Shown one piece after another: positions 21,035 through 29,191 of a stretch of 29,191 bases of DNA. Origin of the DNA: Didymodactylos carnosus (Eukaryota; Rotifera; Eurotatoria; Philodinida; Philodinidae); assembly GCA_905250885.1 (NCBI GenBank), contig CAJNOQ010001711.1, forward strand, positions 1 to 29,191, read 5' to 3'. The notes under the pieces are model-generated. The model saw only the letters and a list, made by a program, of their open reading frames with translations, was not told the origin of the DNA and ran no database searches. Every line of letters begins with the position of its first letter. The first letter of the stretch is position 1. A program made the translations under genes and the position numbers.

Positions 21035-23278
21035 TTAGATAGAAATCAACGAGAAAATAAATTAAAAGATTTAGCAGATGTTATTTTAGAACAAGAAAAA
21101 AACAATCGAGATAATAAAGAAGCAGCTCGACTTTCAGAATTAAAACAAAAAAGTATACTTCGTTTAGAAGTAGAAGAAGAACTTTTTAAGCAATTTAATA
21201 AATTTAAGAAGCATATTGCTGAGACAGTATTTGAACCATTATTTAGCAATAAACCAGAAGAATCGAGAAAAACATTTGTTGAAGCTTTAGAAACTATTTT
21301 GAAAGATCGATGGACATTTTGATTAGATGAAGCGAAAGAAAAGATTGATGCTGTTGAAACATCGTATATAAAAAATGCTCTATTAAAAGAATATAAGAAT
21401 TCGTTTATAAAAGAATTAACTAAGCTTTTAGAGGGATGTTCATTAGATGATTTATTTGAAAAATTTGTTGAAAAACCAGAAGAAACTATTCAAATAGGAA
21501 AAGTTTGTCTTTCAGAAAAAGATTTTGACCTGGCTAAAAAATGCTTTGAAAAAGGAATTCGATGTGGAGATATATCAGGATTCGCAAATATAGGACTTGC
21601 ATTTTCTATAATTCAATTAAATACGAAAGAAAATGTTAAAAAACAATCAAGAAAACAATTAAAGAAAGCCATATATTCTTTAGAAGCGGTTAAACGAAAT
21701 TTAATGGCAAATCTTAAAATTGCCGAGATTCTTCCTCCATCCACTGCTGATGTCTTAAAAAAAATCTCTTTAAAAGAAAATTATTATCAGGAACAGATTA
21801 CTGGAAAACTAGAAGTTATTGGATTACATTTACATTATTTAAGAAAAGATGTTGGAGACATAGTAGAGCCATATGATTTTATACTACAGACGAACGAGGA
21901 GCAAAAATCAACCAAAGAAAATGCTGAAAAGGAGAGAAATTATATGATCTTTTAGTTCAAGGGGGAATCATTTATGGAGATAGAATAAGAAAAGCATTTC
22001 GTAATGATTCGAAAGAACGAGCAAATATGAAAAATATTATCCGAGATAATATTGATCCTGCGATTGCTGATCCATTAATTAGTTTATTAAAAAGACATGA
22101 TAACTTTAAAAAGGAAGATTTTGAAAAAATCGTTTGTTGTAATGAAGAACTATGGGAAGCTTTAAATGTTAAAAATGCTGAAGTAGTTTTTATATTAGAT
22201 GTAAATAGAATAAAGAAAGACTTACCACAGAAATATGAAAAGAAATACAAGAGACCCAAAACAAGTTGATAGATCGATATTTGACGGTTCTACAGAGAAA
22301 AACGAATTTAAAGTCTATTTAGAACAGAACCAAATACTGACTCAAACTAAACGAATTAAAATCGCTGAATTAAATTTCAATTCTCTAAGATTTGACCATC
22401 AATATAAAAAATACGCAAAAGTTAAATTTAATGACAATGGTCATGAGACAAAGGATCTGAAAACGTTTTTAATAGAATTACAAGATAGTATTAAAGAACA
22501 TAGTGAATATTTTTATCAAACAGATTTACCATATGGTACAAGAGAAGAGGAAGGAAATAAAATTCGAATATTTTTAAAAGATAAAAATATCCTCAAATCA
22601 GGCGGACTTGCCATTCATAATTATGGTAATAAGCAAGAAGAGATAGATAAACTGTCAGATGAAATTTTAGAAGATAGTGGTTATGAAAATGACAAGAAAC
22701 TAATTCAATCGAAACTATCAGTTTTACAAGGAGATATTCGTTCATATAAAGGTGGTTTAAAAGCAACCCTTACAGATTTTATTGATCTTCCAGATCAAGA
22801 AATTGTTCCAACTGAATTAAATTTTTTTCAAGGACTTGCTCTGAATAAGTTTTTAATTATTAAAGAAGATAAATCCTGGTGGGATTGGAATGCATTTGCC
22901 GTTGCAATGATAGGACTTGCCCAAGTCATTGCCGGCGCAGTCTTAATCTCATTCGGTGCTGTTAATATAGGAGGTGCTCTAGTTGCCGAAGGCATTTCTG
23001 ATATGGTATATGAAACCATGGCAGGACTATCAGGTAATTTTAGTTGGAGAGATTGGGCAATACAAAAGGCAATTAGTTTTAGTATTTCTATAGCTACTGC
23101 AGGTATCGGTAACTTAGCATCCATCGGTAACGTCGCTGCTAAATGAGGTTCAGTATCTAGAGCGGCATTATTTGCGCAAATACTTAAAGGAGCAGCATAT
23201 GAGTTTGCTACTACTTGTTTAACTAACATTTTAACTAATCAAATTATGGAACAAGTTCAAGAAGGTATTGTAAATAAT
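21035..23278 (+). pseudogene. C-terminal helical, TPR-like and hydrophobic region of the SecA-like gene
   Basis: After the motor, about 400 residues of lysine/glutamate-rich helix include a TPR-like pair (KVCLSEKDFDLAKKCFEKGI and ISGFANIGLAFSIIQLN, around 21500-21615). After frameshifts at about 21940 and 22250, a 303-codon segment (22235-23143) contains NFFQGLALNKF, DWNAFAVAMIGLAQVIAGAV, GAVNIGGALVAEGISDMVYE and SGNFSWRDWAIQKAISFSIS. I recall this glycine-rich hydrophobic module from large invertebrate multidomain proteins, which would make it a conserved tail of the family; that is from memory. It could insert in membranes. TGA at 23144-23146 breaks it, and homology-like sequence fades at about 23278, where a different element seems to begin. 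Confidence 0.75.
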
Positions 23279-23630
23279 AACACCCTCACACGATGTGGAC
23301 TGAGTTGTGTTGCTTGTCGTGCCATAACTCTACCTTCCTCAAAGGAAATCACCTAACGAGACCCTTAAGAAAGGTCGAAACCGGTCGTGGATATCTTCTT
23401 TTTGATGCGATCAGAAATGAGTTCTGTCATAGTCTCCAGTAACGAAAAAAGCGGTTGTAAAATATCACAATTGTATTAAATCAAGTCGAGTTTTAACTTT
23501 AATATATATATTCGTACTATATATGAAACAAGATAATATAAGACATTTGAAGACACATAATTTATTAGAGTAGAACAAGTCAGTAAAGAAAACAATCACA
23601 AGAAAAAGTTAGAAAAGATATCCAACAAAA
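23279..23630 (+). mobile_element. Probable remnant of a hammerhead-carrying retroelement
   Basis: Coding similarity to the SecA-like gene ends at about 23278 and the hammerhead fold follows at once. The region has no reverse transcriptase or other protein. Solo fragments carrying a hammerhead typically come from Penelope-like pseudo-LTRs or retrozymes. Both boundaries are uncertain. Confidence 0.35.
23339..23407 (+). ncRNA. Hammerhead ribozyme fold with a core substitution (G5 to A)
   Basis: The core box is CTAACGA at 23353-23359 against consensus CUGANGA, so only position G5 differs. Stem II is GACC (23360-23363) with GGTC (23373-23376) and a 9-nt loop. The GAAA box is at 23377-23380. Stem III is the self-complementary ACCGGT (23380-23385), followed by C17 at 23386, giving a GUC cleavage site. 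Stem I pairs CAC (23350-23352) with GTG (23387-23389). It then has an internal loop, with an outer helix of about 9 bp (TCAAAGGAA with TTCTTTTTGA). This is the type I layout. A loopless palindromic stem III is known from dimer-active hammerheads of Penelope-like elements and retrozymes. G5 is essential in known hammerheads, so this copy is predicted inactive. Confidence 0.7.
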
Positions 23631-23634
23631 AAGC

Positions 23635-23659
23635 AGAGAGAGAGAGAGAGAGAGAGAGA
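23635..23659. repeat. (AG)n microsatellite
   Basis: About twelve uninterrupted AG dinucleotides followed by an A-rich stretch. Confidence 0.9.
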
Positions 23660-25239
23660 AGAAAACGAACATATATAGATAATATCTTTCACCCAACTCC
23701 TGTCTTATAGTTAATGCTTGATTTACGAAACAGGATATACCAGCGTTCATAATTTATTTACATTAGTAAATAATACCAATGATCTTGTGCCAACTATAGA
23801 TGTTAGTGATAAATTCGAGTATTCCGTATGACCATTTCCATGATGCGTCCATCACATGACATACTTTAATCTTGTAGACATTGTCGAATGGAATTAGGTC
23901 GTAGATTTTGATTCATCAGAAGTAATAAATTTATCCGTTGAAATCATATCACTTCTTCTTTTGAATATTAGAGAGATCGACTTGATATTGTCTTTTGCTA
24001 TTCGAATGTTCTCGATTTAGGTAATATCGATTGTATCTAATTTGAATTATTTTGTTTCTATGACGACATCAGTCGAAATTATAATAGCACAGATCAGAAT
24101 ATTCTTTAATAATGAAGTTTTCAGAATGTTGACACAATGTCTTTAATTGTCCCGCAGTGAAAACCTGTAAAGTAATGTAGGTTTGAATACATTTCAACTT
24201 GATAATAATCCTTCTTTACAGTATCATCCTACGACATGTATTTTACGCTTCGAATGTATGGATTGCTTGCTTAAATTACAATAGACGGTTTTTCTTTCGC
24301 TTGATCATTGAATTTCTCAATTTCTTTTCATGTTTGAATTGATTATTCAATCAACCGCGATATATTTTGTTTTCTTGTTCTTTGCATATGGTTTCGATGC
24401 GAGTAAATACACATGACCAGTCCAACAATGGCTTAACAGATCAAAACACTTGAAAGAAACACTTGAATGTCTGCAATCGATTTCCATTAGCTGGTATTTT
24501 TTGTTCTATCAATAGCAAGTTAACCGGATAGTCGAGTGAAACATAGATTCATTCGTCGTCTTCAGAATAAAAAGTAGTGCGGTTAATACAAAAAAATAAG
24601 AAAAATTCAATTTTGTTATATGTCACAATTAGCATATAAAAAAGAATTGTAAAATACAAATATAGTGGTAAAATATGTCGAACATTATCATAGAAATAGA
24701 AAATAATAGGCAGCACAACAGATAAACAATAAAATATAGGAGAAAATTCGATGTAAACGAAAACAATACTTAAGAACAAGTGATTCATAAACCACGCAAA
24801 ATATATTCATATCGACAACATATAGGAAAATAGAGTATCAATAAAAAAAATACAAATTCTTGAATAAAAGAAGCACCGAGGTTAACCAAATAATATGCGT
24901 TTTTAACGAGAGAGGAGTATTATTTTTTTAGTAAAATGTATTAGTTATAAGCTAGCATTTGTTTAGTTTTCTCTTCGAAATTAATACCAACTATTTTATA
25001 GTAGCAAAAGATAAAAATCGACAGTCAAAGTGTGAGTTTTTGTACCTGAAAGACCTTTTAAAATTACTACTAAAATGTGCGGCATCGCAATGAAAAACTA
25101 GGTTTTAGAGACAGTCTTATGTGAGTCAGTTATATTTATTTACATGAAACACCACCAATAAATACTGTAAAACATTTTTTATATTGTTATTATTTGAAAT
25201 TAATTTATCTTGTATTTTTTAAAGATATTTCAAGACGTA
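23660..25239. other. Long AT-rich stretch, no gene recognised
   Basis: Several short, protein-like fragments appear (for example YHPTTCILRFECMDCLLKLQ at about 24221-24280, plus), but each is bounded by stops within a few tens of codons and I could not join them. The 79-codon minus frame at 24549-24788 is AT-driven. This may be an old pseudogene field. Confidence 0.35.
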
Positions 25240-25346
25240 ATAAATCGTAATGATTATGAACGTTCTTATTCATCAAGTAGTAGCATCACTAGTTGTTCAT
25301 CAAAATCAAATCGAAGTGTTTCTTTATCTTCTATTTTCTTTAACTG
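25223..25346 (+). other. Possible isolated exon, serine-rich
   Basis: After an acceptor-like TTTTTTAAAG, about 39 codons run to a TGA with a serine-rich composition (NDYERSYSSSSSITSCSSKS). A GTGAGT follows directly after the stop. It could be a last exon or an exon of the membrane-protein gene downstream. Support is weak. Confidence 0.25.
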
Positions 25347-25769
25347 AGTGAGTTAAATACTTTAGTAGAAATTTATAACATTAAACCAAGGAGAAAGAGT
25401 AACAGTACTTTATAATAGATTTTCAGTAGTTTTAATATTAATCTCGTAGATTGAAATCGAAAAATATTATTAGTTTATGTTTAATAAGTACGTATCGTGT
25501 CAGAGTTTTTACATTTGAAGAGCAGAAGAAAAAAAGAGATTAGTCATAATAGGGCGTTGCACTTTAAGTAAAGGTGAAGCAATTTGCTAAGGCGAAAAAT
25601 GTCGTTCGTAGATGTTCGTAGTAAACCTTCGAACATTGTCTGTTCAACTTTAGAAATATGCTGCTACACTTAAAAAGGAAAATATTACATAGGTTGATCA
25701 TGTCTAAGAGAAGTAAATTCCAATGGCATATTTATGTACCACTTATCTTTGAATCATGACATATAAAGA

Positions 25770-26558
25770 ATGAAATGTCATCTCATTCGAATGTTTTTTA
25801 GACTTGAACATGCACAAAATGATGATAATACAATCAATACTTATGTCTCACATTTACCTACAAATAATTCCATTCATCATCATGCTCTAGAACAAAGAAA
25901 TCATTTATTGCAAACGACCAATGTTGGAGATTCATTGTTGTTTCCTCATACTGATAGCAATATACAAAGTAATTCTTTATCATCCTAACAGCAACTGATA
26001 TCAACACCAACTGCAGAAGAAAATGTGATTTTACCATCGAAAATAATCATTCCATATAATAATGATAATCCAAGTATTACAATGTCTGCAACAATCAATG
26101 AAAATAATGTTCTTAATGAACCACTTTCGTTACAAAATAGTCTTCGGTATGTTTTTTTTCTATATGAAATCATTAAAAGCAACTCATCTGTATATCTTTA
26201 TAAAAGCCGTCGTCGTATTACTGTAAATACTCACCAAACAAATGTACATAATTCTGAAATACTTCAATCAACACGGATTTCTCCAGATATTAGATCACAA
26301 AAAGGCATCGAACGATATCAAAATAATAATGGTACATTAGGCTCCTGCACGTGCATAATTGTATTATTAACTTTATCTTTTATTCTCGGACATATTATTG
26401 TACAATGGAGTAAAGTTTCAGATCTTCTATGCTAAATAAATTTATCTTTTTTATTAGATCAATCAACAATGAATAGAATCGCAAAAGAACTTGACAAAAC
26501 AAGTCAACGTTTACATGAAGTACAAGATATTCCATTTGGAAAGGACGAGGGAGGGTGA
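25770..26558 (+). pseudogene. Single-pass membrane protein of unknown family, interrupted
   Basis: One frame runs from ATG 25770, or from an exon starting at 25802 after the acceptor TTTTTTAG, to a splice donor at 26410. A 48-nt intron (26410-26457, GTAAAG ... TTATTAG) leads in frame to a second exon ending TGA at 26556-26558. A TAA at 25986-25988 interrupts the frame, but asparagine/serine-rich coding continues on both sides (NIQSNSLSS, then QQLISTPTAEENVILPSK), so it is probably a recent nonsense change. The product has a low-complexity N-terminal part, a predicted membrane helix CTCIIVLLTLSFILGHIIVQ (about 26345-26405) and a short helix NRIAKELDKTSQRLHEVQDI. The last few codons (GKDEGG) run into repeat-like sequence, so the true C-terminus was probably cut off by an insertion. 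Family not recognised. Confidence 0.5.
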
Positions 26559-27259
26559 GCGAGTGTCGAGCACCCCAATAAATCCCAATAAAAGTTAGAT
26601 ATTCGGAATCAGCGTAAAATTCTGAGTATTTTATCCGTCTCACTTTTTCAAAAATTGTTTTTTAGTTTTGCAGAAAAATTCAACGGCCAAGGTACCCTTT
26701 GAAACATCGAAAAATTTTTTTTTTGAAATTAGATAAAGAACACTTTTTCTGGCTCAAAATTTCACGTTGATTACGAATATATGGTCTAAAGTTGAAAAAA
26801 GTTGAGTTTCTGTGGAGGAAAATGCAATAAACTGAAGGATTCGTGCAAGCGCTTATTCTGGGTTTTCAATCTTTCTGAATAGTAGAATAGCATTAGTGGA
26901 TCCGAACACACTTGACCATGTTTCAAACATCACGGGCCGTCAAAGTCATTCAAAAAAAGGTCCGAAAAGAGAGTTTCAACATGCAAAACATGCAGTAAAC
27001 ATGAAAAACCATGACTTCCTTCAGGTCGTCCGGCTGTAACTTTTACAGGAAAGCTGGAAACAACGCGAAATTTGACCATATACCTAGCTTTTGACACTGA
27101 ATTTAATGGAAAAATCCAAAAAATAGAGAAAGGTGTGGAACATATCAAAAACCGAAACCTGGTTTTCTAGAAACCCTCTAGAAACCCAAATTTCCTCAAA
27201 AATCAATTCTAATTGGATGGGTTGAAAGAGCATTCAATTATGAACAAAGCGAAACGTCA
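26545..27259. repeat. Repeat-like non-coding stretch replacing the end of the membrane-protein gene
   Basis: Coding character stops abruptly at about 26545. The following ~700 bp has no frame of note (minus frames at 26395-26643 and 26930-27148 look accidental). It contains the short direct repeat CTAGAAACCCTCTAGAAACC near 27168. CCCAATAAAAGT near 26580 recurs inverted as ACTTTTATTGGG near 27421, which may mark terminal repeats of an element of roughly 0.85 kb that encloses the hairpin at 27260-27380. Repeat status is inferred, not shown. Confidence 0.35.
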
Positions 27260-27380
27260 ACGATGACTCTCCGATTTCCCGATCAGGAACTGCAAGCGTA
27301 GACAGTTTTATTAATAGACGATTTTACACCAAAAGTTTAAACGCTTGCAGTTCCTGATCGGGAAATCGGAGAGTCATCGT
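27260..27380. repeat. Perfect 40-bp hairpin with 41-nt loop
   Basis: 27260-27299 is the exact reverse complement of 27341-27380 (arm starts ACGATGACTCTCCGATTTCC). Pairing stops sharply at both ends. The perfect arms imply recent origin or active homogenisation. Candidates are a miniature foldback element, a cruciform site or a small-RNA hairpin precursor. Confidence 0.9.
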
Positions 27381-27780
27381 ATTGGGCTACTCTATTATCA
27401 AATATCTTGGTACCGGTGTCACTTTTATTGGGTTATCTAGATATATTGGGCATTTTATCTAGTGCATCCCGATACCTTTTCAATATATTTGGACGCAAAA
27501 AGATGCGAGTGTGGGGAGCTACAGTCCTTGGTATATTGGGCTGTAACAGATCAATATATCGGCTCGTGTATTGACAACATGAAGAATGCTGTCTGCATTG
27601 CATGTCGAGATGCAATATAGATAGCTGTATTTTTCAGGTCTATTATTGCTCAACCTATTGGCTTGATATGAATAAAAACTTTGTAGAGGACGTTATTAAA
27701 ATAACAATATAAGGAACTTATCTTATGTGAATCGTGTACATTTAAGTAGAAGATAACACTGGCTTTAAGTATGTTTACAA
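27381..27780. other. Stretch without a recognised gene
   Basis: The word TATTGGGC recurs several times (about 27380, 27445 and 27534). On the plus strand about 64 codons stay open (27381-27573) with a hydrophobic composition, but no start, domain or splice pair supports a gene. Confidence 0.3.
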
Positions 27781-27796
27781 GAAAATCTAGTTTTTG

Positions 27797-27895
27797 ATGG
27801 ACAGAAATTGTGGTGGTTGTAATCTTCGTGTACCACGTAATTCTTCTGGTGGACCTTTACGATGTCCAGCTCATAAAATAAGTTTCTTATATTTC
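27797..27895 (+). other. Possible exon with a cysteine/histidine cluster
   Basis: The sequence MDRNCGGCNLRVPRNSSGGP, then LRCPAHK, has a CxxC ... CxxH spacing that could bind zinc. The frame then turns AT-rich and loses protein character toward 28000. No flanking splice sites are convincing and the family is not recognised. Confidence 0.25.
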
Positions 27896-28000
27896 AACTT
27901 TATCGTTCTGTATTCTTCTTATTGTTTATCGCTAAATAATTTAGAATGTATCGGGGTAAAACTGCCAGAAAACGTATTAATACATAAAAAAGGAAAGTGA

Positions 28001-29191
28001 AATAAATATAAGGCTTTATAGAAGCACTTACTATTATACGCTATCAGTATAAAAACTTACAAATTCTAAACATATTTAAAACAGGACTACTCTCTGGTCA
28101 AATTATGGAGGAAGCAGTTCAGGATACGAACAAGGTGTGGTATATATTTATGCCAAACTAATGAAAAAATAGATAATTGTTTTTACAGCACTCTTCAAAA
28201 CACTTATGAATTAGTCTATTCAATGTAGTTTTTCATGCTCTTTCGAATGACATATTTGGAAGCCAATTTTGATCTAGTTGTAGTAGAGAAAAGCGAGGTT
28301 TACCGGACACATGCTCTGAACATTAAGTGCCTTCTAGAAACATCTCTCTTTCGATGTACTTCTGGAGCCCGTTTCAAATAAAAATAGTCCACTTTGTAGC
28401 GCAATCAACACTCTATCAAACGATATGTGTCTCGAAATAATTCATGAAAAAATAACAATGGGATAAGATAATACAGAAGTTAAAGTCCATATTTTACATA
28501 CGCTTTCTAGCGTTAAAAATTCGGTTATTTTCACAAGAAAACTTGCCAAAAATCGAAACCGAGACATAAGAACCTGAATTTTAAAGGAAATGTACAACAA
28601 ACTAAGGGCTATCTCGTGATGAGATCAAAAGACTTCTAGCAGCTTTCCTCAACAAGCAATAACCTTAATAAAAGAAATTTGCAAGGATGGTGAATAATTT
28701 TGACAGCCACTGTATTTACCACTATTTTAATTTTAAAAAATCGCACTTTCGATTTTTTACCAAATGTTCGCGGGGATGCCCACTGTGTACCGGTATGCCG
28801 GCACTAGTATGCAATATAGTCAGTTGGTCGATATTACTGGTATTTTGCGGTATGATGCGATTTTTCGAAAAATTCATCTGTGACATGTTTCTTCCACTAA
28901 AATTTCATGCCAGTTACTAAAACTTTGTCGGCTTATATAAACTTCTTGATTTAGAAATGTTCAGTCACCTTATGGTTAAGAAAAGTAATATCCAGTTTGA
29001 CCGTACTTACGGAACGTTTCAAAATATAGTCCGGTCGGTCGGTCGCTATTCCTTCGTTATAGAACATTTCACTGTATGCGAGTTTTACTATATATAATTG
29101 ATAGTCTATACATCGGGCTTGATTTTCTATGTTGAAAGAAATGATGAAAAACATTTTTAGGCTCTGCATCTTTCACAGACGCAGAAAAAAA
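28001..29191. other. Right-end stretch, no gene recognised
   Basis: Short frames at 28687-28920 (plus) and 28951-29169 (minus) have no protein-like features. Minor sequence oddities are a CCGGTATGCCGGC motif near 28789-28801 and a GGTCGGTCGGTCG triplet near 29035-29045. Nothing more can be supported. Confidence 0.4.

Larger units (their letters stand above)
15126..23278 (+). pseudogene. Giant SecA-like ATPase protein, decayed
   Basis: Fragments of one long protein lie in order on the plus strand over about 8.1 kb and would make a product of roughly 2,500 residues. The order is a helical N-terminal region (15126-18921), a SecA motor (18922-21031), a helical/TPR-like region (21035-22260) and a hydrophobic C-terminal domain (22700-23278). 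Premature stops with coding sequence continuing in the same frame are at 16930-16932, 18697-18699, 18919-18921, 19060-19062, 21032-21034, 21320-21322 and 23144-23146. Frameshifts lie near 16033-16078, 16269, 16575-16590, 19704, 20790-20805, 21940 and 22240-22265. A mobile element also sits at 19136-19689. Bacterial SecA drives preprotein export through SecYEG; giant eukaryotic proteins with this motor are known from predicted bdelloid proteomes, but their job is unknown. Some homopolymer frameshifts could be assembly errors; the stops are harder to explain that way. Confidence 0.88.

Noticed and set aside
22828-23229. 133-codon minus-strand frame
   Set aside because: Antisense shadow of the hydrophobic C-terminal domain of the SecA-like gene.
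26134-26170. 33-nt intron (CG|GTATGT ... AAAG) in the membrane-protein gene
   Set aside because: Too short for a normal intron and divisible by three, so the frame is open with or without it; I leave it as coding.
27240-27265. GCGAAACGTC as a hammerhead 3' box
   Set aside because: No CUGANGA-type box or stem II lies upstream.
28600-28640. GTGATGAG as a second hammerhead core
   Set aside because: No GAAA box, stem II or cleavage triplet follows in a workable position.
1-29191. CRISPR array, bacterial operon or prophage
   Set aside because: No spaced direct repeats of CRISPR type, no ribosome-binding sites in series and clear spliceosomal introns; the sequence is eukaryotic.

Overview
The window reads as an AT-rich invertebrate nuclear genome, most likely a bdelloid rotifer (Rotaria/Adineta type). 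This is an inference. It rests on short GT-AG introns (48 to 124 nt), an F-box protein of the kind expanded in bdelloids, a eukaryotic gene with an unmistakable SecA-type ATPase, and dense mobile-element debris. Gene density is low and most long reading frames are broken, so this looks like an accessory, transposon-rich region.

Layout. The left edge (1-223, minus) is the start of a secreted serine beta-lactamase-like protein. A 1,013-bp element with 159-bp near-perfect inverted termini (1213-2225) and a second inverted-repeat element (2703-3526) follow. Next is a glycine-rich, collagen-like plus helical pseudogene (3531-5434), which ends where a 5'-truncated non-LTR retrotransposon begins (5433 to about 6590). 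A tRNA-like Pol III unit lies at 7428-7500. A three-exon F-box gene (8198-9375, minus) is apparently intact. Then come a foldback (9578-9782), a GATC-rich tandem array (11010-11214) inside a larger strand-switching repeat, a second tRNA-like unit (11945-12024), an unrecognised three-exon small gene (12686-13164, plus) and a decayed minus-strand coding region (13545-14185).

The largest feature is a pseudogene of a giant SecA-like protein (15126 to about 23278, plus). It has a long helical N-terminal part, a recognisable SecA motor (Walker A, DEVD Walker B, TGT, GGRGTD and an arginine-finger-like EQAFGRTARNG motif), a TPR-like stretch and a hydrophobic C-terminal domain. At least six premature stops and several frameshifts break it, and a 554-bp TA-flanked inverted-repeat element sits inside the motor. 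Right behind it lies a hammerhead ribozyme fold (23339-23407) with one core substitution (G5 to A), probably a relic of a Penelope-like element or retrozyme.

The right third holds a broken single-pass membrane protein gene (25770-26558), a repeat-like stretch, a perfect 40-bp hairpin (27260-27380) and otherwise unassigned DNA. No operon or working multi-gene system is visible. What links the genes is shared decay by insertion: three of the broken genes end or are split at mobile-element boundaries. The probably functional genes are the beta-lactamase-like gene, the F-box gene and the small three-exon gene.
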